From assembly GCA_030611045.1 (NCBI GenBank), contig JAUWQN010000008.1, forward strand, positions 1-38,815: a stretch of 38,815 nucleotides of DNA, given 5' to 3'. How positions within the stretch are numbered: position 1 is the first letter of the stretch; each line of letters opens with the position of its first letter. The notes beneath the pieces are model-generated. The model saw nothing but the letters and a program-made list of their open reading frames with translations. It ran no database searches and was not told the origin of the DNA. Below are positions 23,043-31,605 of this stretch, piece after piece. Made by a program: the position numbers and the translations under genes. The stretch comes from Methanosarcinales archaeon (lineage in GTDB: Archaea; Halobacteriota; Syntropharchaeia; Alkanophagales; Methanospirareceae).

Positions 23043-23951
23043 GTGAAGAAGAAACGACTCTTGGTAGTTTTAACGGTGGTAGTGCTGCTTTCGGCTTTCG
23101 CAGGTGCCGGCATGCAAAACGCATTTGCCTCCACGCCTTCAGCATCAGCGGATGATGGGATAAAGATTGTTTCTTTTAGCACGGATAAGGACGTATACAG
23201 TGCGAAGAAAGAGATGACAATTTTCTTATCGGTGTATTCACCTGAGGACATAAGTGATGTTTCCATCAAAGTTTCGGGCGTGAAGAGCAGAATGGGGGTA
23301 TATTACGTATCATATTCGAGTAAACAAAATTTGACCGCCGGCGAGAATAATGTGTCGTTCAACAAGACACTGCCATCATGCTCTAAATGTGCTGGGATAA
23401 GCCAGGGGACGTATGTTATTGAGGCCTCGGTAACTCATGACGATGAAGTCGTGACTGCAACGCACAGTATAGCTATCACGTCTAAGTCCGACCAAATAAT
23501 CACTGTAAACATCGATGTTGAAGAAGCAAAGCGATTGATTGATTCTGAATCCGAAGATCTCATTGTACTGGATGTGAGAACCGAGGAAGACTATGACCCA
23601 GCACATATTCCCGGTGCTCTCTCGATCCCACTTTCAGAGTTGAGTAATAGAACTGAAGAGCTGAACACGAGCACAAAAATCGTCGTGTATAGCGCAAACG
23701 GGAGTAATAGCACCATAGCTTGTGATATACTCATAAAAAATGGATCGGGACGGGTTTATAATGTGCTCGGTGGACTAAACGCTTGGAACGAGAGTGGATA
23801 TGCTGTCGTCTCTACCGCACAGTCAAACTCCGATTTGCCAGGCTCTAACGCAACCTCAATCCTTGAAGAACCGGGTTTTGGAGCAGTTCTTGCAATTGCG
23901 GCATTGCTTGTCGTTGCTTATCGGGTAAGACGGCGAAGGTTAGATGAGTGA
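23043..23951 (+). CDS. Surface protein: Ig-like domain, altered rhodanese, PGF-CTERM anchor
   Basis: Signal peptide ([21 protein letters not shown]), an Ig-like beta domain (about residues 38-148, with CSKC at 113-116), then a rhodanese domain (153-258: [19 protein letters not shown] and [12 protein letters not shown]). The active-site loop reads [11 protein letters not shown]; Ser217 is where rhodaneses have the catalytic Cys. The C-terminus [24 protein letters not shown] is a PGF-CTERM signal recognised by archaeosortase, so the protein is probably lipid anchored outside the cell. GTG start after GGAGAGG. Overlaps the next gene by 8 bases. Confidence 0.8.
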   Translation: MKKKRLLVVLTVVVLLSAFAGAGMQNAFASTPSASADDGIKIVSFSTDKDVYSAKKEMTIFLSVYSPEDISDVSIKVSGVKSRMGVYYVSYSSKQNLTAGENNVSFNKTLPSCSKCAGISQGTYVIEASVTHDDEVVTATHSIAITSKSDQIITVNIDVEEAKRLIDSESEDLIVLDVRTEEDYDPAHIPGALSIPLSELSNRTEELNTSTKIVVYSANGSNSTIACDILIKNGSGRVYNVLGGLNAWNESGYAVVSTAQSNSDLPGSNATSILEEPGFGAVLAIAALLVVAYRVRRRRLDE

Positions 23952-24291
23952 AAAAATTAAGATCACGATTGAGATAGAAGAAGAGGTTTTTGCGGCGACG
24001 CTTACGAAGGACTTCTCGCCGGAGACCGTAGAGAAGATAGTGGACTCGCTACCAATACCAATAGAATCAGAAGTGATGACCTGGGGTGATGAGATGTACT
24101 TTGATGTCCCGGTAGAGATGGGAGAAGAGAACGCGAAGGAGACTGTAAGCAAAGGCGATGTTGGGTATTGGCCAGAGGGGAAGACACTATGCATTTTTTA
24201 TGGGAAGACGCCTCTAAGCGAGTCTGAGGAGAATATAATACCAGCTTCGGCCGTCAATATCGTGGGAGAATTGAGGAACCTGATAGGCTGA
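23944..24291 (+). CDS. Cyclophilin-like fold protein (TM1367 type)
   Basis: 115-aa soluble protein with the cyclophilin-like beta-barrel pattern [61 protein letters not shown] and the C-terminal NIVGELR. Such proteins are common in archaea and their activity is unsettled. The ATG overlaps the stop of the surface protein, so they are co-translated. Confidence 0.8.
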   Translation: MSEKIKITIEIEEEVFAATLTKDFSPETVEKIVDSLPIPIESEVMTWGDEMYFDVPVEMGEENAKETVSKGDVGYWPEGKTLCIFYGKTPLSESEENIIPASAVNIVGELRNLIG

Positions 24292-24354
24292 AAAAGATAG
24301 GCCCTAAAGAGGGGGAAAAGATCAGGGTATCCGAATGGTAATGATCACAAATAT

Positions 24355-24633
24355 ATGAAAGAGAGGAAATATCATGTAACTTTCAGGCCTGAGGATATTG
24401 CGTGTACGCCACCCTGTGGAATGGAAGCTACTCTTAACACTATTGATGAGATGATCAGAAGCATACTGAGCCGATATGCAGATGATGCCCGCGATGAGAA
24501 GCTAAGGTTTGGTCGCAATGATGTCGAAATTAAGAATGGCTTAGTCAAGATTTACCAAGATAGTGAGGAGGACACAGAAAAAGTCGTAAGCATATTGAAG
24601 CAGTACTTCAGAGTGCGTGAAACGCACGAATAG
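24355..24633 (+). CDS. Hypothetical protein, 92 aa
   Basis: Not recognised. It begins MKERKYHVTFRPEDI, contains a CTPPCG pair near residue 17 and a charged helical C-terminus. No ribosome site beyond weak purines, and no membrane segment. Same strand as the two preceding genes with a 63-base gap, so possibly co-transcribed. Coding character is supported by its convergence with the DsbD-like gene, whose stop is 32 bases away. Confidence 0.55.
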   Translation: MKERKYHVTFRPEDIACTPPCGMEATLNTIDEMIRSILSRYADDARDEKLRFGRNDVEIKNGLVKIYQDSEEDTEKVVSILKQYFRVRETHE

Positions 24634-24664
24634 GCTTCAGCTCATCAATTGCGGTTATGGGCAG

Positions 24665-25768
24665 CTAAACAACTCCAAGAAGCATCGCGATTACCAGTGC
24701 AAGCATCACCAAACCGCCTATTAGCTTCATGTATCTTCTCTTTCCCTTACGCCATTCTTCGGCCTCTTCCAGTGAGGTACCTTTATAAACGATGGCAAGG
24801 ATTACAAACAGCGGTAGGGCGTAGAACAGGTTATAGAGTAAGAGATAAAGAACCGTTTTTGACGGTACATCGGCAATCAAATCCAGCATCGTAAGGTACA
24901 GCGGCCCGGTACATGGCAGTCCCGCAATCGTGGATAAGAAACCTAAGAGCATAGCTGCAGGTAGTGATACGTAGCTGGCGAGTTTACCGAGTTGGGGCTT
25001 CAGAAATGCAGGGATCGCTAACGTAGGCTTATCACGCCAGAAGTCCAGCACATTTATGATACCTGCTGGTATGACTATCACGATTACGATAGCCCTCATG
25101 ATGGGCGACATGCCTGAAAGGAGGTAAAACTCCATAATACTGAATCCCACGAATAAATGCGTGACAAAAACGCTCGCAATGAATGCCAGACCCACATAGA
25201 GAACTCTTCTCTTCGAGCTCACAAGGAGCAGGGATGCAAGCAAAACGATCAAGACTGCGAACCCACACGGGTTGATGCCCTCTATTAATGCCGTTCCAAT
25301 AAGCATGATCAGCAGCGAAGATTGTCGTTCTTCCTTGCCCTTTATAATTGAAAGCGGATCGGAGCATTCATTCTGCAAACAGAACTCTATTTCATTTTCA
25401 AGCTTCTCTTCTGTCAGTTCATAGCCGATTAAGGACTTATTGCCAATGAAAACAGCGGGTATGTCCACTGCTGGAGGATTATAAGCTTGAATAAAGGCAT
25501 TAAAAAGTTCGCTGTTCGTTGCATTGTAAGAGATCTCAAGTTTATGAACTTCAATTTCCGGGAACTTCTCTTCGAGTTCCTCCATCGAAACCATAACCTC
25601 TTTGCAGTGCGAGCAATCCTCTCCATAAAAATAATACAGCGATACGGAACTCTGTGCATCGGCAATAGGAATGAAAAAGAGAGCAGCAAGAAGGATAAAC
25701 AGAACAAAAAAGGATAGTAAGGATGACGATGTTGCCTCATAGGCACGCAAATTCTTGACTCGCCACAT
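24665..25768 (-). CDS. Thioredoxin-like domain fused to CcdA/DsbD-type membrane domain
   Basis: 367 aa. The N-terminal membrane segment/signal is followed by an external thioredoxin-like domain with CSHC (YYFYGEDCSHCKEV) and DIPAVFIGNKSLIGY, then a CcdA-like bundle of six segments with Cys in EGINPCGFAVL and AGLPCTGPLYL. The protein probably carries reducing equivalents across the membrane to an external dithiol. Monocistronic here. This layout resembles archaeal DsbD-like proteins; the C-terminus is short with no second thioredoxin. Confidence 0.82.
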   Translation of the reverse strand: MWRVKNLRAYEATSSSLLSFFVLFILLAALFFIPIADAQSSVSLYYFYGEDCSHCKEVMVSMEELEEKFPEIEVHKLEISYNATNSELFNAFIQAYNPPAVDIPAVFIGNKSLIGYELTEEKLENEIEFCLQNECSDPLSIIKGKEERQSSLLIMLIGTALIEGINPCGFAVLIVLLASLLLVSSKRRVLYVGLAFIASVFVTHLFVGFSIMEFYLLSGMSPIMRAIVIVIVIPAGIINVLDFWRDKPTLAIPAFLKPQLGKLASYVSLPAAMLLGFLSTIAGLPCTGPLYLTMLDLIADVPSKTVLYLLLYNLFYALPLFVILAIVYKGTSLEEAEEWRKGKRRYMKLIGGLVMLALVIAMLLGVV

Positions 25769-25921
25769 CTTTTTTACCTCTTTTACTTCTTACTTTATTT
25801 GCCTTACGTAGGTAAAAATCACGCGACAGTATTCTGCCATCACAAATTAAATGATCTGGGACTTTATATTATAGATTTTAATTAATTATCATCAGTTAGA
25901 AAGTAGCAGGTAGGTGATGAA

Positions 25922-26182
25922 ATGCTCGAAAAGGTAAAAGAAGTAATAGAGAAGGAGATAAAACCGCTCTTAGCGCTGGAAGGCGGCAGTATAGAACTGG
26001 TGAGCGTGGATGACGGCGTAGTGAAGGTGCGATTGACTGGTGCGTGTGCAGGATGCCCGATGAGCCAATACACACTGGTGAACTTTGTGGAGGCGACACT
26101 GAAGGACAGAGTGCCGGAAGTGAAGTCGGTAGTTTCGGCAAGTGACCAAAGGGCACAGTGGACGGATATGATGTGCAGGTGA
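25922..26182 (+). CDS. NFU-type Fe-S/sulfur scaffold protein
   Basis: 86 aa, the NifU C-terminal (NFU) domain alone: IKPLLALEGGSIELVSVDDGVVKVRL followed by GACAGCPMSQYTL with the CXXC that bridges a 4Fe-4S cluster. Start with AGGTAGGTGATGAA. The first gene of the NFU, Zn ribbon, ThiF array, directly abutting the small Zn-ribbon ORF. It may load Fe-S onto partners or handle sulfur for the downstream thioamidation genes. Confidence 0.88.
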   Translation: MLEKVKEVIEKEIKPLLALEGGSIELVSVDDGVVKVRLTGACAGCPMSQYTLVNFVEATLKDRVPEVKSVVSASDQRAQWTDMMCR

Positions 26183-26326
26183 ATGAAAATGGTGAAGTGT
26201 GAATTATGTGGGACGGAAACGGATGCTGCGCAGGAACTGTACGGGCGAATGATGTGCCGGGACTGCTATGAGTATTATAAGGCGTATGATGAGAGACGTT
26301 CCAGAGGATGCTGCTTCTGTAGATGA
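26183..26326 (+). CDS. Small zinc-ribbon protein with CCFC tail, 47 aa
   Basis: Not in the ORF track. The ATG is the base right after the NFU stop. The product begins MKMVKCELCGTETDAAQ, has a second pair MCRDC and ends RRSRGCCFCR. Two CXXC pairs and a CCXC tail resemble the 49-aa protein at 14939. It overlaps the ThiF ORF in another frame (26268 to 26326). A metal or persulfide carrier is plausible; unproven. Confidence 0.6.
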   Translation: MKMVKCELCGTETDAAQELYGRMMCRDCYEYYKAYDERRSRGCCFCR

Positions 26327-27047
26327 AGCAGAATTGAGGAAATACGCGAGACAGATAAAGATATTTGGGGAAGAGGGACAGAAGAAGCTTAAAAAAGCGA
26401 AGATTACAATTGCTGGCGCTGGTGGGCTCGGTTCTGTATCCGCCACATATTTAACGGTTGCTGGGGTTGGGAGGATACGGATCGTTGATGATGATGTTGT
26501 AGAGCTGAGCAATTTGAACCGCCAGATACTGCATTGGGAGAAGGACATAGGTAAGAAGAAGACGGAATCGTTTGAGGAGAAGCTCTCGCAGATGAATTCC
26601 GAGGTGGAAGTAACGGTGCTGAGTCAGCGAATAGATGAAGATAACGTTGCGGAGATCGTCAGAGATTCTGATGCGATAGTAGACGCGATGGACAACTTTC
26701 AAACGAGATACTTACTCAACAAGGTGGCGTTGCAAAAGAATATTCCTTTTTTTCATGGGGGTGTGTATGGTTTTGAAGGTCAGGTGACCACGATAATTCC
26801 CGGGAAGACCGCTTGCTTAAGATGCATATTCCCGGAAGAGCAACCTCCAGAGACGTTCCCTGTAATAGGTGCCACATGTGGCGTTATAGGCAGTATTCAA
26901 GCAACAGAGGTGGTGAAATGTATAGTAGGCGTGGGAGAGCTGTTGACCAATAGACTTCTGGTCTGGGATGGCATGGATACAAGGATGGATGAGTTTGTGG
27001 TTGAAAGGAACCCGACGTGTGAGGATTGTGCAGATTTAATATCTTAG
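26268..27047 (+). CDS. ThiF/MoeB/HesA family E1-like adenylating enzyme
   Basis: E1-like enzyme that adenylates the C-terminal Gly-Gly of MoaD/ThiS-type carriers. Features: ARQIKIFGEEGQKKLKKAKI, nucleotide loop GAGGLGSVSATYLTVAGVG, DDDVVELSNLNRQILH, DAMDNFQTRYLLN, zinc pairs CLRC and CEDC, with a further Cys in IGATCGVIGSIQA. About 255 aa, normal. ATG at 26268 lies inside the small Zn-ribbon gene; the ATGs at 26286 and 26289 are alternative starts. Because ycaO and tfuA follow closely, a role in supplying carrier thiocarboxylate for McrA thioamidation is attractive. Confidence 0.88.
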   Translation: MSIIRRMMRDVPEDAASVDEAELRKYARQIKIFGEEGQKKLKKAKITIAGAGGLGSVSATYLTVAGVGRIRIVDDDVVELSNLNRQILHWEKDIGKKKTESFEEKLSQMNSEVEVTVLSQRIDEDNVAEIVRDSDAIVDAMDNFQTRYLLNKVALQKNIPFFHGGVYGFEGQVTTIIPGKTACLRCIFPEEQPPETFPVIGATCGVIGSIQATEVVKCIVGVGELLTNRLLVWDGMDTRMDEFVVERNPTCEDCADLIS

Positions 27048-27071
27048 AGCGGTAAACAGCTATTTAACAAA

Positions 27072-28304
27072 ATGAAACTCAAGCCATGTATCAAGGGTTA
27101 TAAGAAGGGCACGCATCGTGCAGTTCCCCCAGAGGATACTTTTACTCGCGTGGATCCAAAGATGCCCGCCGCTGGTGTTACACGCGTTGCGGACATAACC
27201 GGGCTTGATAGGATAGGGATACCGGTATTCTCAAGCATACGACCCACCGCGGAGGGCAGTGCAATATCAGTGTATAATGGTAAAGGGACGACAGCAGATG
27301 AAGCGAGAGTTTCCGCAATGATGGAGGCGATAGAACGATACTCCGCGGAAGTCGGTGACAGCGAACTTTTAGTGGATAGTTATTCAGGGCTTAGCGAGAA
27401 GGAGAACGTGTTAAACCCCAAAGATTTGATTCTTCCGGATTATGTGAAGGATGTCGAGGATGTTCGTATCCCGTGGGTGGAAGGTTATGATTTGATGAAA
27501 GAGGAGGAGATATATGTGCCTGCAAATGCGGTATTCCATCCATTACCATCACGATACGATAGGGTCAGACTGTTCCGGTCGAATACGAACGGTTTGGCAG
27601 GTGGTAACGAGCTGGAAGAGGCTATTTTTCACGGGCTTGCGGAAGTGATCGAACGCGACGCATGGTCGTTGGTGGAAATAACACGGAATACAGGCCCTTA
27701 TGTGAGAATAGACGGGGGAGAGATTCGTAACCTTATAGATAAATTCCTGGATGCTGATGTTTCCGTGCTTATACGGGATATAACAAGTGACATCTGTGTA
27801 CCGACTTTCGCGGCCGTTTCGGATGACCAGATGTTGAGGGACCCTACACTGCTCACTATTGGGATGGGTACACATACGAATGCGAGCGTTGCGATAAAGA
27901 GGGCGGTTACAGAGGTTGCACAGAGCAGACTCACGCAGATACATGGTGCGAGAGAAGATACCACGACCGCGGACGTAAGAAGGATAATGGGGTACGAGTG
28001 GATGCGAAAGCAGAACGAGCACTGGTTTGAAACCTCGGAGGATGAAGATTTAGAGAGCGTGGAATCCTTTTCCGTGGATAATGACGATTTCCTCGATGAT
28101 ATAAAGCACGTAATGGCACGGTTAAAAGCGGGGGGATTAGAGCGAGTGATCGTGGTGGACTTGACGAGAGAGGAGATAGGCGTGCCCGTGGTGCGGGTAA
28201 TCGTGCCGGGACTGGAGATGTACGGTGTTGATGGTGAACGGATAGGTAGGAGGTGCAGGAATGCAAGAAAGAAAAGTAGTCGTGTTCCTGGGACCGAGTC
28301 TTGA
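27072..28304 (+). CDS. ycaO: YcaO cyclodehydratase-like enzyme (McrA thioglycine)
   Basis: ATP-dependent YcaO that, with TfuA, installs the thioamide at McrA glycine in methanogens. Landmarks: [87 protein letters not shown] and [15 protein letters not shown]. 410 aa, usual size. The last 14 codons overlap tfuA (44 bases); the tail [15 protein letters not shown] is poorly conserved in kind and probably follows from this overlap. The target sequence GFYGY is present in the McrA encoded here. Confidence 0.92.
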   Translation: MKLKPCIKGYKKGTHRAVPPEDTFTRVDPKMPAAGVTRVADITGLDRIGIPVFSSIRPTAEGSAISVYNGKGTTADEARVSAMMEAIERYSAEVGDSELLVDSYSGLSEKENVLNPKDLILPDYVKDVEDVRIPWVEGYDLMKEEEIYVPANAVFHPLPSRYDRVRLFRSNTNGLAGGNELEEAIFHGLAEVIERDAWSLVEITRNTGPYVRIDGGEIRNLIDKFLDADVSVLIRDITSDICVPTFAAVSDDQMLRDPTLLTIGMGTHTNASVAIKRAVTEVAQSRLTQIHGAREDTTTADVRRIMGYEWMRKQNEHWFETSEDEDLESVESFSVDNDDFLDDIKHVMARLKAGGLERVIVVDLTREEIGVPVVRVIVPGLEMYGVDGERIGRRCRNARKKSSRVPGTES

Positions 28305-28908
28305 TGCTGACGCTGCAAAGGAGATATTTGATGCTAATTATAGACCGCCTGCGAGTCGAGGAGATATTTTCAGGGCGGTACAAGAAGGAGCAGGGGTAAT
28401 TGGATTGATAGATGGCGTATTCTTTCAAGCCTGTGCAATAGCGCATCGTGAGATACTGTACGCGTTGGAAGAAGGCGTGAAAGTGATAGGTGCCTCGAGC
28501 ATGGGCGCTTTGAGAGCTTCTGAACTTGATGTTTATGGTATGGAGGGTGTTGGTAAGGTATATGAACTTTATAAGAATGGCGAGCTGGTTTCGGACGATG
28601 AGGTTGCATTACTTTTTGATCCTGAGACATTTAAGCCGTTATCCGAGCCGTTGGTAAATATACGGCACAATCTTGAACTCGCGGAAGATAAGGGGATAAT
28701 AACTAAAGTGGTGGAAGAGAAAATATTGAAGGTTGCGAAATCGTTGTATTACCCGGAGAGGGATTATGAAATAATTTTATCAATTGCGGAAGAAGAACTA
28801 AACTTGGATTTGAAGCGGCTCAAGGAGTTCTTGCGAGAGGAAAGAAGAGATTTGAAGCGCGAAGATGCGATTGCGGCGTTGAAGCGGATAAGGGAGATAA
28901 TGGAATGA
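28261..28908 (+). CDS. tfuA: TfuA-like protein, partner of YcaO
   Basis: 215 aa. TfuA core: [70 protein letters not shown], and a helical C-terminus. A perfect AGGAGGTG lies inside the ycaO end before its ATG. In thioamide-forming systems TfuA is needed with YcaO for sulfur incorporation. I recall biochemical work assigning bacterial TfuA the release of sulfide from a ThiS-type thiocarboxylate. Two bases before the DUF1890 gene. Confidence 0.92.
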   Translation: MQERKVVVFLGPSLDADAAKEIFDANYRPPASRGDIFRAVQEGAGVIGLIDGVFFQACAIAHREILYALEEGVKVIGASSMGALRASELDVYGMEGVGKVYELYKNGELVSDDEVALLFDPETFKPLSEPLVNIRHNLELAEDKGIITKVVEEKILKVAKSLYYPERDYEIILSIAEEELNLDLKRLKEFLREERRDLKREDAIAALKRIREIME

Positions 28909-28909
28909 G

Positions 28910-29386
28910 ATGAATAAAAATGCTTTACTTCTGTTAGGATGTCCGGAACTGCCCGTTCAGACGGGCATTGCACTATACCTTGCGAGCAAGCTAAAAGAAG
29001 CAGGACTGGAGGTATTTGTCGCGGGCACAGATGCCGCGCTCCACCTATTAAAAGTCTCTGACCCGCAAGGGCACTATGTAGATGCAGAGAAGATGATGAA
29101 CTTGGATAAATGCATAGAATATCTCGCGGAAAAGAGAATTGATTTCGATCTGTGCACCGTTTTCGTGCATAACGATGCCGGGATATCGTATCTCGCGACT
29201 GTGCAAAGCATATCAAACGCAAAACTCTTCGCAATCATTTTCGGTAGCGATGCCGAGTCCATCTCTGGGCAGATCAATTTCAAGTGCGAGAAGATTGTTG
29301 CCAAAGCGGTTCATAATCCAATGCCATTGAAGATGATTATAGACGCCATGATGAAGGAGGTAAAGAGATGGGCTGTATCGAATTGA
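28910..29386 (+). CDS. DUF1890 family protein, DsrE-like
   Basis: 158-aa archaeal protein resembling DUF1890: LLLGCPELPVQTGIALYLASKLK, VSDPQGHYVDAEKMMNLDKCIEYL. The family occurs in methanogens and their relatives and has a DsrE/sulfurtransferase-like fold in my recollection. Starting right after tfuA and followed by DUF1894, the standard partner. Function not established; conservation with MCR-containing archaea suggests a role in MCR maturation or coenzyme chemistry. Confidence 0.82.
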   Translation: MNKNALLLLGCPELPVQTGIALYLASKLKEAGLEVFVAGTDAALHLLKVSDPQGHYVDAEKMMNLDKCIEYLAEKRIDFDLCTVFVHNDAGISYLATVQSISNAKLFAIIFGSDAESISGQINFKCEKIVAKAVHNPMPLKMIIDAMMKEVKRWAVSN

Positions 29387-29649
29387 TGGATTATACGATT
29401 TTATTATCGAACATTTCGTTTAAAGAAAGCCGAGAATATATAAAGGGGAATTTTAAAGAGGTTTACGAAGTAGAACCCGGATATAAACTGTTTGATGTTT
29501 ATTTGATTGGTGTTTCACCGATTTTTGTAGGAGTAGAAGACGGTTGTGTAATATTCCCGTATGTGAAGCCATGTCATGGAACTTTCGTATTGAAGATTGA
29601 AGGTGAAGAAGAGATTGATAGGTTGAGAACAACGCAGAGAGTTGTTTAG
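29368..29649 (+). CDS. DUF1894 family protein
   Basis: 93 aa, DUF1894: MGCIELMDYTILLSNISFKE at the N-terminus and GYKLFDVYLIGVSPIFVGVE plus VIFPYVKPCHGTFVLKI. It overlaps the DUF1890 end by 19 bases, and GAAGGAGGTAAAGAG precedes the ATG. The two domains are paired in methane-metabolising archaea. Function unknown. Last gene of the ThiF-ycaO-tfuA run. Confidence 0.83.
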   Translation: MGCIELMDYTILLSNISFKESREYIKGNFKEVYEVEPGYKLFDVYLIGVSPIFVGVEDGCVIFPYVKPCHGTFVLKIEGEEEIDRLRTTQRVV

Positions 29650-29715
29650 ATGGTAGTTGTTTGTATAGCTGGAGAAATAATCCCAATTGCCAAATCTCAA
29701 GAGTAAAGATTGAAC

Positions 29716-30306
29716 TCACTCTAACAGCAGCAAGCCGAAGAAGGTTATCTTTTCACTAGGAGACCTGAGCACTTCCAGCTCATAGCCTACATTCCTGACC
29801 GTCTTGAAAACGTCTATCCCACACGCCTCCATACTGGGTCTCATTTTATGCTGATGCTCACAAAATCGCTTCGGTGCTTGATCTAAAACTGTTTTTCCCC
29901 TCTCAGGAATGCAGTCATCGCAGTACGCACAGCAAAGTCCAACCATTGCAAATGCTTTGTAATAGCCAGCCAGGAAGGCATGCCTCTCGAACTCGAACAT
30001 CGTGTTATACAGCTCTTTTATCGCATCCCAGAGAAAGTGATGGATGTGCGAATGAGGAACATCGGGGTTTGGTTTAGCGTCAAATCGCGCAACTATCGCC
30101 TTCTCATAACACTGTATCAGTTCTCTCGTCTCTTCCACCGCGGGAACATAAGGCGGGCAGTTCAGATGCTTGCCATAAGCTTTACAGCCATACCTGCATT
30201 TCCACCGCACCCACTCCGCTACTTCAATCTTATCGGCGGAAATGAGTTTAAAATCCGAATGAATCTGCCTCAATTCCTCTAACAACGTATCTAAATTCTC
30301 CTTCAC
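29716..30306 (-). CDS. DUF2284 metal-binding protein
   Basis: 196 aa. Cys-rich: VRWKCRYGCKAYGKHLNCPPY at residues about 33-52, GLCCAYCDDCIPERG near 120, plus CEHQHKMRPSMEACG. These two Cys clusters define DUF2284, thought to bind an Fe-S cluster. Cytosolic, normal length. Convergent with DUF1894. No partner is evident; the small zinc-ribbon gene at 30406 follows the same strand upstream. Confidence 0.85.
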   Translation of the reverse strand: MKENLDTLLEELRQIHSDFKLISADKIEVAEWVRWKCRYGCKAYGKHLNCPPYVPAVEETRELIQCYEKAIVARFDAKPNPDVPHSHIHHFLWDAIKELYNTMFEFERHAFLAGYYKAFAMVGLCCAYCDDCIPERGKTVLDQAPKRFCEHQHKMRPSMEACGIDVFKTVRNVGYELEVLRSPSEKITFFGLLLLE

Positions 30307-30405
30307 CTTTGCTCCTCCGTTTTTTATTACATAACGATGACTACAGTGCTATCTATGCACCAGCAGCATCTTATCTTGTTACTAGAGAACACCGAGCTTT
30401 ATACG

Positions 30406-30558
30406 TTATATTTTTACAACGTTCTCCGACTGGCATGACGGACAGACCACTTCCTCGCCCATCCCGCCAAACTTGTTGCCACAGTCATTGCACTTGTATC
30501 GCTCGAGTTCTAACCCCTCAACCTCAAGGTTGAAATCGCCACCCCCAACACTACACAT
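30406..30558 (-). CDS. Small zinc-ribbon protein, 50 aa
   Basis: Not in the track. GGGGGTGATTGTG then ATG; product begins MCSVGGGDFNLEVEG and contains YKCNDCGNKFGG and VVCPSCQSENV, a complete CXXC-X14-CXXC zinc ribbon of rubredoxin-like or FmdB-like spacing. Stop at 30406. It lies 99 bases upstream of the DUF2284 gene on the same strand. Role unknown. Confidence 0.7.
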   Translation of the reverse strand: MCSVGGGDFNLEVEGLELERYKCNDCGNKFGGMGEEVVCPSCQSENVVKI

Positions 30559-30672
30559 CACAATCACCCCCTTTATTTATTCTACTTAACTTACAGATAT
30601 GATAGATAATTGTCACATAAAAAGTTGACGGTGTTACGCACCGCAAAGCTTGAATACGCGTAGAAACGAACT

Positions 30673-31229
30673 TCAGCTCTGGGACACCCCATAGCCCCCT
30701 CCACCGGGCGTTTCGATTACCACTATATCTCCCTCTTCGAGCGGCATGGTGACCTTTGAAGGCAAGTTTAACCGCTTTTTGCTCCTAATCAAATAGTTCT
30801 TCCCTGCTCTCCCGTTTCCTCCACCACACAAGCCCTTTGGCTGGTATTTTCTCCGTTCCGATTGGAGCGAGAGCGTGGCATTAGTTATCAACACCTTAAT
30901 CGCTCTTCGTATGCCCAACCCACCTCTGAACCTGCCACCCCACCAGAATCTGTAATGAGCCCATACCGCTCCACCTGCAATGGTCTCGTAGTAAGTGAAC
31001 TTCGCTCTGGAATTGTCAGTTTGACCTCCTATTGCGATATTGTTCATGGTGCCCTGAGATTGAGCCGGGATCCTGTCAGGAAGTGCTTCATGCAAAGCAA
31101 GGAGTAGCACATCCACTATTCTTTGTGAGGTCTCCACATTACCGCTGGATACCGCTGCTGGTGACTTAGGATTCAAAACAGTCCCTTCAGGCGCGTGAAT
31201 GTGCCACCAATATCAGTACTAACCGGCAT
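30673..31229 (-). pseudogene. Hydantoinase/oxoprolinase remnant: hyuA start joined to hyuB end
   Basis: The main ORF (30673-31176) is the C-terminus of a HyuB-like subunit: NPKSPAAVSSGNVETSQRIV, PAQSQGTMNNIAIGG, YYETIAGG, then RFRGGLGIRRAI and ETPGGGGYG. The usual HTHMTNTRNTP segment between YYETIAGG and RGGLGI is missing. Upstream the frame reads APEGTVL, normal HyuB. Directly before it, out of frame, is MPVSTDIGGTFT, the N-terminus of a HyuA-like subunit. So one deletion removed the rest of hyuA and the front of hyuB, and a second removed an internal HyuB segment. Not functional. Confidence 0.8.
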
Positions 31230-31240
31230 CGTTTATCTCT

Positions 31241-31263
31241 ACTCACATATACTCACATATAGT
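31241..31263. repeat. Tandem duplication ACTCACATAT x2
   Basis: Two adjacent copies of ACTCACATAT (31241-31260) just outside the hydantoinase remnant. Probably a replication slip or footprint of a rearrangement. Confidence 0.5.
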
Positions 31264-31351
31264 ATAGCTAAAGTTTAGTTTTGCCCTAAAGACCTTTTTG
31301 TAACGCACCCATTAAGCTCGATTTTCATAGCATCACCGCCTTTTATATGAA

Positions 31352-31600
31352 ATGAGCGCCATTTATAAATCAATGCGTGACGAAGAACCAGAGGAGGAGA
31401 CCGCAGAAGAACGAAGAAGAAGGTGGATTGAACGAGAAGTGGCGAAAGCGGAATCTAAGACCGTGCGATGTTCAAAGTGTGGTAAAGAAGTGGAGGAATT
31501 TGCGGATAGAGCCGGACGAATCCTCTGCCTGGATTGTTATGCAGAAGAAGAAACGGCCGAAGGTGGCGGTATGCCTGAAATAGGCGGAGGTGCAGGATAA
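31352..31600 (+). CDS. Hypothetical zinc-ribbon protein, 82 aa
   Basis: Charged helical N-terminus (EEPEEETAEERRRRWIE), one zinc-ribbon pair set CSKCGKEV and CLDCYAEE, and a Gly-rich end (GGGMPEIGGGAG). The ATG at 31373 (MRDEEPEE) is an alternative start; a TATA-like CTTTTATATG about 26 bases before it would make that start leaderless. No function recognised. Followed by another hypothetical gene after 5 bases. Confidence 0.65.
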   Translation: MSAIYKSMRDEEPEEETAEERRRRWIEREVAKAESKTVRCSKCGKEVEEFADRAGRILCLDCYAEEETAEGGGMPEIGGGAG

Positions 31601-31605
31601 AAAAA

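Noticed and set aside
24346-24357. ACAAATATATGA near the 24355 start, similar to the ArsR operator core
   Set aside because: The arms do not match and the neighbouring genes have no arsenic link; probably A/T-rich chance.
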